Source: Pseudorhodoplanes sp049324435 (GTDB taxonomy: Bacteria; Pseudomonadota; Alphaproteobacteria; Rhizobiales; Xanthobacteraceae). Taken from it: a stretch of 64,000 bases of DNA. Under the pieces are notes generated by a model, which saw nothing but the letters and a program-made list of their open reading frames with translations, made no database searches and was not told the origin of the DNA. This document shows positions 50,699 to 58,789 of this stretch, piece by piece; position 1 is the stretch's first letter, and each line of letters opens with the position of its first letter. The stretch lies in contig JBMOOQ010000040.1 of NCBI GenBank assembly GCA_049324435.1, forward strand, positions 1 through 64,000. The letters run 5' to 3'. Made by a program: the position numbers and the translations under genes.

Positions 50699-50940
50699 CG
50701 GGCGAATGTCTCTCGGAAAATTGGTGTCCTGATGTATCGGCTCCTCCGATTCCGGGCAAGCCACCGCCGGGCGGGCCGGCCGCGTAACGGTGGCGCCGGT
50801 ACCCTGCCGTCCTGGGTGGCTTTTCCGCCTGGCCCGGCCGGCTGCCCTCGTCCTTGACTTGGCAAAGGCCGGGTCCTAAATGGCCGCTCTTCGCCCATTC
50901 TTGCGCATCCGGAACGGCTCAGCGCCGGTTGCGTCTGGCG

Positions 50941-51016
50941 GGGGCCGTAGCTCAGCTGGGAGAGCGCCTCGTTCGCAATGAGGAGGTCAGGGGTTCGATT
51001 CCCCTCGGCTCCACCA
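50941..51016 (+). tRNA. tRNA-Ala (anticodon CGC)
   Basis: A 76-nt cloverleaf with encoded CCA. The acceptor stem GGGGCCG pairs with CGGCTCC, including the G3-U70 wobble that identifies alanine tRNAs. D arm GCTC..GAGC, anticodon loop TTCGCAA giving anticodon CGC (reads GCG), and T arm GGGG TTCGATT CCCC. It reads GCG codons, which are frequent in this genome. Confidence 0.96.
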
Positions 51017-51096
51017 ATTTTCTGACCAGCGGGGGCTGACAACTGTGGCGTTTGCGCCCGTGCCGTTTCCGGGCGGACGCCACAATCGGCTCGCCA

Positions 51097-51726
51097 CTAT
51101 CCCGAACCGGTGAGCTGCAGCGTGCTGCCTGCAATCGCAAGTTCGCCAAGGCGCTGCATCCGCGACAGTTCCCGGTACAGCGCCTCATGGGTCAGCCCGA
51201 GCTCGGCTGCCCAATCTTTTTTCGATTGAGTCATTGTGAGCGCGCCGCTGCGGCCTTCCGTTTCAATGTAGTGGATGATGCGCTCACGCGCCGTGCGCAG
51301 GCTGATGCGCTCGGTCATCGCACGCACATTGCGCAGTTCATGGGCGAGATGAGCCATCCACGCTTGCTGGAACGCTGCATCGGTCAATGCGGTCCGAAAC
51401 GCCGCCAGCGGAATGACGAGGATCTGGGAATCGGCACTCGCCACCGCATCACAGTGATACGCTGCCTGATCGAGGCTCGCTTCGGCAAGAAACCCCGCAC
51501 GGGCACGCTGCAACACGACCTCCGCACCACGAGAGGTCACACGCACGAGCCGCATTTCGCCGTCGAGCACAGCGTGCATGGCCTGGGGCTTCGCACCGCG
51601 CCTGAACAGCATCGCCCCGCCGTCAAGCGTACGGACTTGCGCCCGGACGCGCGCAGTGTCCGGCAGGTGCGTCAGCAGCGGGACTTTCGTCACAATCGAA
51701 GCCCAGTCCGTAAACTGCGCGGGCAT
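51097..51726 (-). CDS. Crp/Fnr-family transcriptional regulator
   Basis: A 209-residue regulator: cyclic-nucleotide-binding-type beta-roll (about 15-115, RRGAKPQAMHAVLDGEMRLV), dimer helix and C-terminal winged helix (SKKDWAAELGLTHEALYREL as recognition region). It lacks the N-terminal Cys set of Fnr, so it is not a 4Fe-4S sensor of that type. It is divergent from the acetolactate-decarboxylase-like gene; an FNR-like palindrome (51739-51756) lies 12 bp before its own start, suggesting autoregulation and control of the neighbour. Confidence 0.9.
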   Translation of the reverse strand: MPAQFTDWASIVTKVPLLTHLPDTARVRAQVRTLDGGAMLFRRGAKPQAMHAVLDGEMRLVRVTSRGAEVVLQRARAGFLAEASLDQAAYHCDAVASADSQILVIPLAAFRTALTDAAFQQAWMAHLAHELRNVRAMTERISLRTARERIIHYIETEGRSGALTMTQSKKDWAAELGLTHEALYRELSRMQRLGELAIAGSTLQLTGSG

Positions 51727-51738
51727 GGAAAGTCTCCC

Positions 51739-51756
51739 ATATGATTGCGATCATAT
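51739..51756. promoter_or_regulatory. Crp/Fnr-like operator
   Basis: ATATGAT-TGCG-ATCATAT, a perfect 7-bp inverted repeat containing TGAT-N4-ATCA, the core of FNR/FixK boxes (TTGAT-N4-ATCAA). It lies between the divergent Crp/Fnr-family gene and the gene at 51808. Confidence 0.75.
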
Positions 51757-51807
51757 ACGCCGGCCTTCCGGCCGTCTAATGCGCCGCTGGGGAATGCAGG
51801 AGACACC

Positions 51808-52632
51808 ATGCAACCGCGCGCAGCCACCGCCGCCCTTTCGATTGCAATCATGCTGGCCAGCCCAATCATCGCTGCCGCCCAGCATCATCAGCCGGCTCAT
51901 AGGCCGCACCATGGCGGTGCTGCTGAGTCGGCCATATCGCGATCCGGACCGTTCTCTTTTGCGGTCTATGGCGCTTTCCAGCGAATGATGCAGGCCCGGG
52001 ACTTCGAACCCAAAGTGCAGTTGAAGCCCGTGATGCATGACGGGGTCACCGACGCGGTCGGCGCTGTCTCCGGCCTGCGCGGCGAGATCACCGCGATCGA
52101 TGGCAAATTGTTGCTGACCTACGGCGCGCCGTGCGCAACCTGCGACCCGGCCGAGGACACCGCAACCCTGCTTGCGACGGCGAAAGTGTCGGAATGGCGC
52201 GATCCAGTGAAGCTTCCGGCCGATCTAAAGGGCAAGGCCCTTGACGATTTCATTGTCATGCAAGCAAAGACGGCAGGTCTCGACGTGACCAAGCCCTTCC
52301 CAGTCCGGATGATGGGCACGTTGACCGGAGTGAAGATGCACGTGCTGCGCGGTCCAGGCAGGCCTGCAAAAGGGCACGGCAGACGACATAATTCGGGACA
52401 TGGTCCGGCTCACGGCGCGGGACATGGTGCGGCCGATCAGGCCGACATTACCGCCGACAGCATAGAGGGTACGGTGGTTGGCTTCTACGCGCCGCTATCG
52501 TTGCAGGGAATCGTCACGCATCCGGGCGACCCGTTCCACTATCACTTTGTCAATACCGCCCGCACGAAGACGGCGCATCTCGACGCATTTGGGATGCAGG
52601 CCGGAAGCGAGCTGCTGCTCCCCGTGAAGTAG
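51808..52632 (+). CDS. Exported acetolactate-decarboxylase-like protein, His-rich
   Basis: A 274-residue protein with a signal peptide (residues 1-24, IIAAAQHH), then a His-rich stretch (HHQPAHRPHHGG). The fold matches alpha-acetolactate decarboxylase: TVVGFYAPLSLQGIVTHPG and FHYHFVN, then AHLDAFGMQAGSELLLP, with the His pair that binds zinc. An inserted His/Gly-rich loop (GHGRRHNSGHGPAHGAGHG) is unusual and could bind metal. The ATG at 51808 follows CAGGAG. Export and the insert argue against simple acetoin synthesis. Confidence 0.8.
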   Translation: MQPRAATAALSIAIMLASPIIAAAQHHQPAHRPHHGGAAESAISRSGPFSFAVYGAFQRMMQARDFEPKVQLKPVMHDGVTDAVGAVSGLRGEITAIDGKLLLTYGAPCATCDPAEDTATLLATAKVSEWRDPVKLPADLKGKALDDFIVMQAKTAGLDVTKPFPVRMMGTLTGVKMHVLRGPGRPAKGHGRRHNSGHGPAHGAGHGAADQADITADSIEGTVVGFYAPLSLQGIVTHPGDPFHYHFVNTARTKTAHLDAFGMQAGSELLLPVK

Positions 52633-52684
52633 ACACTTCGGAACTGCCGGTATTCAGACGGAGCCCGTGGATTCACGATCACGA

Positions 52685-52736
52685 ATATGCGATTGTATGC
52701 ATATGTTGTTGACAATATATGCGATTTGGCGCATAT
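52685..52736 (+). promoter_or_regulatory. Tandem ArsR-type operators and promoter
   Basis: Two copies of ATATGC-N8-GCATAT at 52685-52704 and 52717-52736, centres 32 bp apart (about three helical turns). A TTGACA -35 box (52709-52714) lies between them, and a -10-like region (CATATGTAAT) begins in the second copy, 17 bp on. The gene for the ArsR-family regulator starts at 52744, so the sites would give autorepression. Confidence 0.82.
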
Positions 52737-52743
52737 GTAATCT

Positions 52744-53100
52744 ATGATGAGCGCAACCGACATCTTCGCCGCCCTGGCCGACCCGATCCGCCTCCGCTGC
52801 CTCGCTCTGATCGCTGCTCGGAAAGAGCTCTGCGTTTGCGAACTGGTCGCCGCCCTTGAGCTGCCGCAACCCAAAGTCTCCCGGCATCTGGCAGTGTTGA
52901 AAAACTCCGGGCTCCTGCGTGACCGGCGGGATGCGCAATGGGTGCTCTATAGCATTGCATCGGACATGCCGGATTGGGCACGCGGGGCGACCGACGCTGC
53001 AGTCAGGGCCATGGCCGCCGACGGACAGCATGCCAGGGACCTCAGGCGGCTTTCACGCACCTTGAGGCCGCCGCTCGCACGTCGCGCAACAGTGGCCTGA
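52744..53100 (+). CDS. arsR: ArsR-family metalloid/thiol-responsive repressor
   Basis: A 118-residue winged-helix repressor with the ArsR signature ELCVCELVAAL, whose two cysteines bind As(III) or Sb(III) in classical ArsR, then QPKVSRHLAVLKNSGLL as recognition helix. Two ATG codons in tandem can start it (52744 or 52747). It heads an operon with an ArsP-like permease, a thioredoxin-like protein and an MBL protein and is preceded by two identical operators. Confidence 0.9.
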   Translation: MMSATDIFAALADPIRLRCLALIAARKELCVCELVAALELPQPKVSRHLAVLKNSGLLRDRRDAQWVLYSIASDMPDWARGATDAAVRAMAADGQHARDLRRLSRTLRPPLARRATVA

Positions 53101-53113
53101 TGGAGATATCGAC

Positions 53114-54172
53114 ATGACGGCCGACATCTTGCGACATCCGGAAAACGAGCGTGCGACCAGCATCAAATGGCTGGCTGCGACCATTACAGCTTTGGCGGTC
53201 TGGGCGCTGCTTTATTCCCAACTCGTACCCTTCTCAGAATGGGTGGTGTCGCTGCTTCCGGTCGAGCGCGCGAGCCGTCTGGGAGAAGTCATCCAGTTCT
53301 TCGTGTACGATACGCCGAAAGTGCTTCTGCTGCTGACGCTGATCGTTTTCGCGATGGGCATGGTCAGGAGTGCGTTTTCGCCGGAAAGGACGCGCGCCTT
53401 GCTTGCGGGCCGCGCCGAAGGTCTTGGCAATGTCGCAGCTGCCGGTCTCGGTATCCTCACTCCATTCTGTTCGTGTTCGGCGGTGCCTTTATTCGTCGGC
53501 TTCGTCAGTGCCGGTGTGCCGCTGGGCGTTACCTTCTCGTTCCTGATCGCGGCACCCATGGTCAACGAGGTCGCACTCGGCCTTCTGTTCGCCTTGGTCG
53601 GCTGGCAGGTGGCGCTGACCTATCTCGTGTTCGGGCTCGCTGTGGCGATCGTCGGCGGATACGTGATCGGCCGGCTGAAGCTCGAAGGCTGGCTCGAACC
53701 CTGGGTGCGCGAGATCCGTACCGGCACCGTGCAATTGCCGGACGAGCGTATGACGCTGGTCGATCGCATCAAGGCCGGAATCGACGCGGTCAAGGATATC
53801 GTCGGCCGGGTCTGGATGTGGATCATCGCCGGCATCGCCGTGGGCGCGCTGATCCACGGCTATGTGCCCGCCGAACTTATGATGCGCATCATGGGTGCCG
53901 ATGCTTGGTGGTCGGTTCCTGCTGCCGTGATCTTGGGAATCCCGATGTATGCCAATGCGGCCGGAATTATTCCGGTCGTCGAAGCTCTGCTCGGCAAGGG
54001 TGCCGCGCTTGGCACCACGCTCGCCTTCATGATGAGCGTGATCGCGCTCTCATTACCCGAGATGCTCATCCTGCGGAAAGTTTTAACCGCTAAGCTGATC
54101 GCCGTCTTCGTTGGCGTTGTCGGCTCCGGCATTCTCGCAGTTGGATATCTCTTCAACGCGCTTTTCCATTGA
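53114..54172 (+). CDS. ArsP-type permease (PF03773)
   Basis: A 352-residue inner-membrane protein with about eight to ten helices. The conserved cysteine motif TPFCSCSAVPLFVGFVSAG and the second-half motif GIPMYANAAGIIPVVEALL define the DUF318/ArsP permease family. ArsP of Campylobacter exports trivalent organoarsenicals; the family may also move other soft thiophiles. The first cysteines are kept, so a metalloid substrate is plausible given the ArsR upstream (13 nt). Confidence 0.9.
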   Translation: MTADILRHPENERATSIKWLAATITALAVWALLYSQLVPFSEWVVSLLPVERASRLGEVIQFFVYDTPKVLLLLTLIVFAMGMVRSAFSPERTRALLAGRAEGLGNVAAAGLGILTPFCSCSAVPLFVGFVSAGVPLGVTFSFLIAAPMVNEVALGLLFALVGWQVALTYLVFGLAVAIVGGYVIGRLKLEGWLEPWVREIRTGTVQLPDERMTLVDRIKAGIDAVKDIVGRVWMWIIAGIAVGALIHGYVPAELMMRIMGADAWWSVPAAVILGIPMYANAAGIIPVVEALLGKGAALGTTLAFMMSVIALSLPEMLILRKVLTAKLIAVFVGVVGSGILAVGYLFNALFH

Positions 54173-54183
54173 AGGAGCGACTG

Positions 54184-54420
54184 ATGAAGACCGTCAAAAT
54201 TCTCGGCCCCGGCTGCAAGCGCTGTCAGACCGCGGCGGATATGGTGCAGGCCGAAGCCGACAAGCTTGGCATCGCCGTAACGGTCGACAAGGTGACCGAC
54301 TACGCTGAAATCGCGCGGTTCGGGGTGGTTTCGACACCCGGCATCGTCGTGGACGGCAAGGTGGTTCACGCCGGCGGCTTGCCGAAGCCCGAAGCAATCG
54401 GCGGATGGCTCGCCAAATGA
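54184..54420 (+). CDS. Small thioredoxin-like redox protein
   Basis: A 78-residue protein of the redox-active disulfide protein 2 type: CKRCQTAADMVQAEADKLG with CxxC at residues 10-13 and the cis-Pro segment GVVSTPGIVVDGK. AAGGAG stands 7 nt before the ATG at 54184. It follows the permease gene by 11 nt, a pairing seen often with PF03773 permeases, perhaps to reduce or deliver the thiophilic substrate. Its stop overlaps the next start. Confidence 0.9.
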   Translation: MKTVKILGPGCKRCQTAADMVQAEADKLGIAVTVDKVTDYAEIARFGVVSTPGIVVDGKVVHAGGLPKPEAIGGWLAK

Positions 54421-55346
54421 GAGCCGCGATTCGCCTCGCGGTGGCGAGCATTCTCGGCCTGGTCCTGGCTTGTCAGCCGCTCCGGTCCGCGTTTGCACTC
54501 GACACCGTGACGGTGGCGGATGGCATCTACGCCTTCGTCGGCGAGAAGCAGCAGCGCTCGCCTGCAAATCTGGCAAACAACGCTACCTTCGGCCTCATCG
54601 TCACCAACGATGGCGCCGTTCTGATCGATCCGGGCGGAAGCTGGAAAGGGGCGGAGGCACTGCATGCTGCGGTGCGCACGGTGACGGACCAGCCGGTCAA
54701 GTTCGTCATCAATACCGGCGGCCAGGATCATCGATGGCTCGGCAACGGTTACTGGAAGGCGCAAGGCGCACGCGTAGTTGCCTCGGCTGCGGCGGTTGCC
54801 GATCAAAAGGCGCGGGCCTCGATGCAGATGTCGATGCTGAGGGAGCTTCTGCAGGACAAGCTGGACGGTACCGAGCCCGCTTTTGCCGACATCGTATTCG
54901 ACAAGGAGCACGCCATCGGCATAGGTGGTCTGACCCTCGAGATACGGCATATCGGACCGGCGCACACGCCCGGCGACAGCATGGTCTGGATCCCCGCCCG
55001 CAAGACCGTTTTCACCGGTGATGTTGTCTATACCGAGCGCATTCTCGGAATTCTGGACGTCTCGAACTCGAAGACGTGGCTGACAGCCTTTGCTTCCATA
55101 GCCACACTGCAGCCTGACCATGTCGTGCCCGGCCATGGACGTCCGACGACGCTGGCGCGCGCGAAGGCGGACACCTTCGACTATCTTGTCAATTTGCGCG
55201 CGCGCATCAAGGAGCATCAGGACAAGGGTGGCAATGCGATCGGTTCGGTGAAGGTGGATCAGTCGGCCTTTCGCTATCTCGAACAATTCGAGGCCCTTGC
55301 AGGCCGCAACGCGCAGCAGGTCTTTGCGGAGATGGAATTCGAATAG
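54417..55346 (+). CDS. Exported MBL-fold protein with degenerate metal motif
   Basis: A 309-residue exported protein (signal region about 1-30, RSAFALDTV) of the SoxH/quinoprotein-relay metallohydrolase group. The usual HxHxDH appears as NTGGQDHRWLGNG, so the first two histidines are missing while D-H stays. Later ligands are present: IGPAHTPGDS, FTGDVVY and VPGHGRPT. It starts at 54417 within an ATGA overlap with the thioredoxin gene, so it is the fourth gene of the ArsR operon. The altered site may be a property of this subfamily. Confidence 0.85.
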   Translation: MRAAIRLAVASILGLVLACQPLRSAFALDTVTVADGIYAFVGEKQQRSPANLANNATFGLIVTNDGAVLIDPGGSWKGAEALHAAVRTVTDQPVKFVINTGGQDHRWLGNGYWKAQGARVVASAAAVADQKARASMQMSMLRELLQDKLDGTEPAFADIVFDKEHAIGIGGLTLEIRHIGPAHTPGDSMVWIPARKTVFTGDVVYTERILGILDVSNSKTWLTAFASIATLQPDHVVPGHGRPTTLARAKADTFDYLVNLRARIKEHQDKGGNAIGSVKVDQSAFRYLEQFEALAGRNAQQVFAEMEFE

Positions 55347-55446
55347 GGTGTCATTCGTATCGAAGTCGCGGCATCGATAACTTGCTCGCGCCTGGATCAG
55401 GCTGCTATGCGGTTCCCAACATGCGTGGGCTGCAGAAGGAGACGCG

Positions 55447-55842
55447 ATGACGAAAGGGCCCGACGTCGAAGTGTTGCGCTCGAATGCCGTGCTGCCTGCC
55501 AATCTGCCGTTCCCGGATGGTGTGCGGATCGGCGATTTCGTGATCCTGTCGGGTCAGATCGGGGTGAAGCCCGGCACTCTGGACCTGGTTGCCGGCGGTA
55601 TCGAAGCGGAAACCCGCCAGACCTTTGAGAATCTGCGACTGACACTTGAAGCGCACGGGATGAAACTCGCCGACATCGTGCGGGTACAGGTGATGCTGGC
55701 CGACATGGCGGAATGGCCGCGCTTCAATGCGGTCTATCTGGAGTTCTTTCCCGACGCATCGCCTGCACGTTGCGCCTTTGGCGCGACCGCGCTTGCGCTC
55801 GGTGCCCGCGTCGAGGTTGAGGTTTTCGCGGTCAGGCGGTAA
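55447..55842 (+). CDS. RidA-family protein
   Basis: A 131-residue protein of the RidA/YjgF family that deaminates reactive enamines/imines. Features: ILSGQIGVKPGT, ETRQTFENLRLTLEAHGM, DIVRVQVMLADMAEWPRFN and PARCAFGATALALGARVEVE. The conserved Arg is R107 in SPARCAFG. The last 11 nt overlap the 3' end of the convergent amidotransferase gene. Confidence 0.92.
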   Translation: MTKGPDVEVLRSNAVLPANLPFPDGVRIGDFVILSGQIGVKPGTLDLVAGGIEAETRQTFENLRLTLEAHGMKLADIVRVQVMLADMAEWPRFNAVYLEFFPDASPARCAFGATALALGARVEVEVFAVRR

Positions 55843-56557
55843 GCGCGGTATCCGCCGCAACGGGCTCCTGCGTCGGCAGCCAGCGCTCGAGAAAATGCGC
55901 CAGCCAGTTCTGCATCGCGTAGTCGAACACCAGCCGGTCCTCGAAATGCGCGACCCGCTGCTTGGCGCCGGGCAATTCCATGCGATGCTGGCCGCGGATG
56001 GTCCAGCGGCACATCATCGCATGCGTGACTTCCGGATGAAACTGAATGGCATAGGCATGGTCGCCCTGCCGGAACGCCTGCACCGGAAAGGTGTCGCCCT
56101 CGGCGAGCATCGTCGCGCCGCGCGGCAGGTCAAAGCCTTCACGGTGCCATTGATAGACATGATCCGGCCACACCTCGCATAGTTTCCGCCCGTCGGCGGT
56201 CGGACGGATTGGATAATAGCCGACCTCGACCTGGCCCTCGTTGTGGAAGTCCACCCGCGCACCGAGATGCCGCGCCAGCATCTGACCGCCAAGGCAGATT
56301 CCGAGAAAGGGCTTGTTCTCCCTCAGCGGCACGCCGATCCAGTCGATCTCGCGCTTGATGAAGTCGATGTCGTCGTTGGCGCTCTGCGGGCCGCCGAAAA
56401 TAATGGCGCCCGCATGCTGCGCCATCGTCGCCGGCAGGTCGTCGCCGAGTGCCGGCCGGCGGATATCGAGCGGAATGCCGCGCTTGCGCAGATACTGACC
56501 GACGCGGCCGGGCGTCGAATTTTCCTGATGCAGAACGATGAGGACGGGCAACGACAT
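55832..56557 (-). CDS. Class I glutamine amidotransferase
   Basis: A 241-residue single-domain GATase similar to GMP-synthase-like amidotransferases. Catalytic Cys in FLGICLGGQMLA, His/Glu in AIQFHPEVTH. The ATG at 56557 (MSLPVLIVLH) is chosen because the earlier in-frame ATG lacks a fitting N-terminus. There is no synthetase domain or partner gene nearby, so its amidated substrate is unknown. Convergent, overlapping the RidA gene by 11 nt. Confidence 0.9.
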   Translation of the reverse strand: MSLPVLIVLHQENSTPGRVGQYLRKRGIPLDIRRPALGDDLPATMAQHAGAIIFGGPQSANDDIDFIKREIDWIGVPLRENKPFLGICLGGQMLARHLGARVDFHNEGQVEVGYYPIRPTADGRKLCEVWPDHVYQWHREGFDLPRGATMLAEGDTFPVQAFRQGDHAYAIQFHPEVTHAMMCRWTIRGQHRMELPGAKQRVAHFEDRLVFDYAMQNWLAHFLERWLPTQEPVAADTALTA

Positions 56558-56657
56558 CGGTGTTCGCAACGGGCTCCCGCGATTCAGCAACAATACCTAT
56601 TCGGTCTGTGCGTCCTGACAAGCGGCCCCGGCGGAAATGCCGCCATGAACAAGGGGC

Positions 56658-57440
56658 TTAGCTGGGTTCTGCGCCGTGCCGCTTGGCCACCTGGGGCAGC
56701 AGCAAGGCGTGCGGGACCAGCCCAATGCCGTAGACCAGCAGCTTGTTGAGGAAGCCCGGCACCACCAGCCGTTTGCCGGCCATCAGGCCGCGATAGCCCT
56801 CCTCGGCCACGCGGTCGGCCAGGGTGGTCATCGGGGTTTCGATCACCGACCGGCCGGTGCCGGCGACCTCCTGGAATTCCGTCGGAACGGGGCCAGGACA
56901 CAGCGTCGAGACCCGGATGCCGCGACTGCGCCATTCCTCGTGAAGGGCGGTCGTGAACGACACCACATACGCTTTGGTCGCGTAGTAAACGGCATGGTGG
57001 GGTCCCGGCAGAAAGCCCGCAACAGAGGCGATGTTCATCAGCCCGCCGCGATGGCGCTCCAGTGGATCGGCGAAGCGCAGCGACAGATCGGTCAGGGCCC
57101 GCACATTGAGATCGATCATGCCGAGCTGACGTTCGCGCGGCCGCGATGCTGCAAGCCCGGCGAGACCAAATCCGGCATTGTTGACCACGTATTGCGGCTC
57201 CAATCCCTCGCGGTGAAGCGCCTCCTGAATCGCGTCACCCGCTTCGGGTGCGGAGAGATCGACCGTCAGAACCAATGGCCGCGGGCGGCCTTCAGTCCCG
57301 AGTTCGTCCGCCAGGGCGTTCAGCCGCTCGGTGCGGCGTGCCGCAAGAACCAGCCGGTGACCGTGCCGCGCAAAAACGCGCGCAAGCTCGGCCCCGATCC
57401 CGGACGAGGCACCAGTGATCAGCGCGACGGGATCAGGCAT
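56658..57440 (-). CDS. Short-chain dehydrogenase/reductase
   Basis: A 260-residue classical SDR. The NADP motif is TGASSGIGAELARVFA, VNNAGFGLAG gives the NNAG motif, and active-site residues are S in MNIASVAGFLPG and Y-x-x-x-K in YYATKAYV. The C-terminus has a hydrophobic stretch. Its start overlaps the TerB gene end by 8 nt, so the two are coupled. The substrate is not predictable. Confidence 0.9.
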   Translation of the reverse strand: MPDPVALITGASSGIGAELARVFARHGHRLVLAARRTERLNALADELGTEGRPRPLVLTVDLSAPEAGDAIQEALHREGLEPQYVVNNAGFGLAGLAASRPRERQLGMIDLNVRALTDLSLRFADPLERHRGGLMNIASVAGFLPGPHHAVYYATKAYVVSFTTALHEEWRSRGIRVSTLCPGPVPTEFQEVAGTGRSVIETPMTTLADRVAEEGYRGLMAGKRLVVPGFLNKLLVYGIGLVPHALLLPQVAKRHGAEPS

Positions 57441-57906
57441 CGTCGCGCGGCTTGCTCATCTCGGCGACCTCACGCCGCATTTCAACGCGATCGCGCTGCG
57501 AGATGCCGAGCAGATCGGAGGCGCGCCACACCACATTGTCCTCGAACTCGTTCATGCGGCCGTCGGCATACACCATTTCCCACATCATCTTCACGATGCG
57601 GCGGCGGCCGTCTTCGTCGAGCGACCGGTTGATCAGCCTGGTGAAGCCATAGAGATCGACGGCTTCGTTATCCGCTGCAGTCGCGGCGGCAATCAGCTCT
57701 TCGGCGGCCTCGTCGTCGAGGTCGAATTGCTGTTTGAGCAATTCGCGGAGCTTGTCCAGTTCCGCGCCGGTTTCCTTGCCGTCGATCGACATGACGTGAA
57801 TGAGCAACGCTGCGGCGGCGAGCCTGTAGTCGTTGTCGCTGAACCGGTTTGCCGGCTTGTCGCCAATACCGACCTCGTTGAGAAAGTCTTTCAGCAGCTG
57901 AAGCAT
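57433..57906 (-). CDS. TerB-family protein
   Basis: A 157-residue helical protein of the tellurite-resistance TerB fold: AAAALLIHVMSIDGKETGAE and VKMMWEMVYADGRMNEFED, the two metal-binding-like D-G motifs (IDGK, ADGR) being characteristic. No other ter gene is present, so it is the common stand-alone form of unknown role. Upstream gene of the TerB-SDR pair. Confidence 0.88.
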   Translation of the reverse strand: MLQLLKDFLNEVGIGDKPANRFSDNDYRLAAAALLIHVMSIDGKETGAELDKLRELLKQQFDLDDEAAEELIAAATAADNEAVDLYGFTRLINRSLDEDGRRRIVKMMWEMVYADGRMNEFEDNVVWRASDLLGISQRDRVEMRREVAEMSKPRDDA

Positions 57907-57990
57907 GCGGCCTCAAAGGAGATGTACCAACGCAATGTGGTCGCCGCAAAGCGTATTGTAAAGCGCAGCACGGGTACATTACGGCTTCGT

Positions 57991-58025
57991 CATGCGTCAT
58001 GCGTCATGTGTCATGCGTCATGCGT
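57991..58025. repeat. Tandem heptanucleotide repeat, five copies
   Basis: Five head-to-tail copies of CATGCGT, the third with one change (CATGTGT), lie upstream of the TerB gene (start 57906) and in front of its presumed promoter. The copy number could vary by slippage. There is no CRISPR character: there are no spacers. Confidence 0.9.
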
Positions 58026-58130
58026 CACGCCCGCCCTCGCCGCAACCGCCCGCAATTCAGGCAGACTGCAGACCGGCGTCATGTCAGCTTGGGAGATTAT
58101 GGCCGTATGTCTAAGCCGAACGAAGAAGGG

Positions 58131-58652
58131 TCAGCGCACCGCTGCGCCCTCGCGCAGGCTTTGGTCGAGGAGATTCAGGTTGTTCTGAATGTAGGGGTTG
58201 TCGGGATCCTTCGCCCGCGCGGCAAGAAGAGTCCGGCGCGCTTTCTGCCGGTCGCCGCGCAGCAGATAGGAATAGCCCTGGTTGTTCAGGATTTCGGGCG
58301 TCGGCCCCGCCAGCCGGATTGCCTGCGCGTAGGCGCGATCCGCCAGATCGAAGCGCTTCAACTTGTCGTAGCTCGCCGCAAGTCCGACCCAGGCCTCGAG
58401 ATCGTTCGGGCCCTTTTCGACCGCGCGACGGAAATGCTGTTCGGCGAGGCCAAAGCTGTTATCGCGATAATACTTCTTGCCGAGTTCGAGATCGCCCTTC
58501 GGATCTTCGCCCATCAGTCCGGTGGAGCTTGGGGTGTCGTCCTTGACCGCCATCCCGGCGACCGAGCCGGTATGCTCGCTCGTCGTCTCGCAGCCGGCGA
58601 GCGCAAGGCACGCCGCCGATACGACAAGACAGATGAGAGACCCAAGACGCAT
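58131..58652 (-). CDS. TadD-like TPR lipoprotein
   Basis: A 173-residue lipoprotein: signal peptide with lipobox LALAGC (Cys21), a polar linker, and tetratricopeptide repeats from about residue 55 (LGKKYYRDNSFGLAEQHFRR, LAASYDKLKRFDLADRAYAQ, NQGYSYLLRGDRQKARRTLL). It is located just downstream of the tadC gene on the same strand, which supports a TadD role in assembling the Tad pilus. The gap of 137 bp may hold a promoter. Confidence 0.85.
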   Translation of the reverse strand: MRLGSLICLVVSAACLALAGCETTSEHTGSVAGMAVKDDTPSSTGLMGEDPKGDLELGKKYYRDNSFGLAEQHFRRAVEKGPNDLEAWVGLAASYDKLKRFDLADRAYAQAIRLAGPTPEILNNQGYSYLLRGDRQKARRTLLAARAKDPDNPYIQNNLNLLDQSLREGAAVR

Positions 58653-58789
58653 TCTACGCTCCAGACGCGCAGGGTGGCCGCGGGCAGCGGACCAGACACA
58701 CGCGATCCGGCCGTTCAGCCGGCCCGGTGACGGTAGCGAGCGGTGGTTAAGATTCTATTCCGGGCCTTAACAACGCGGTAAGAAAGCAC

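Noticed and set aside
57433..57906. Tellurite resistance operon
   Set aside because: Only a single TerB-fold gene is present, with an SDR gene; no terZABCDE genes.
57991..58025. Possible CRISPR array
   Set aside because: Repeats are 7 bp and directly adjacent with no spacers, and no cas gene is present.
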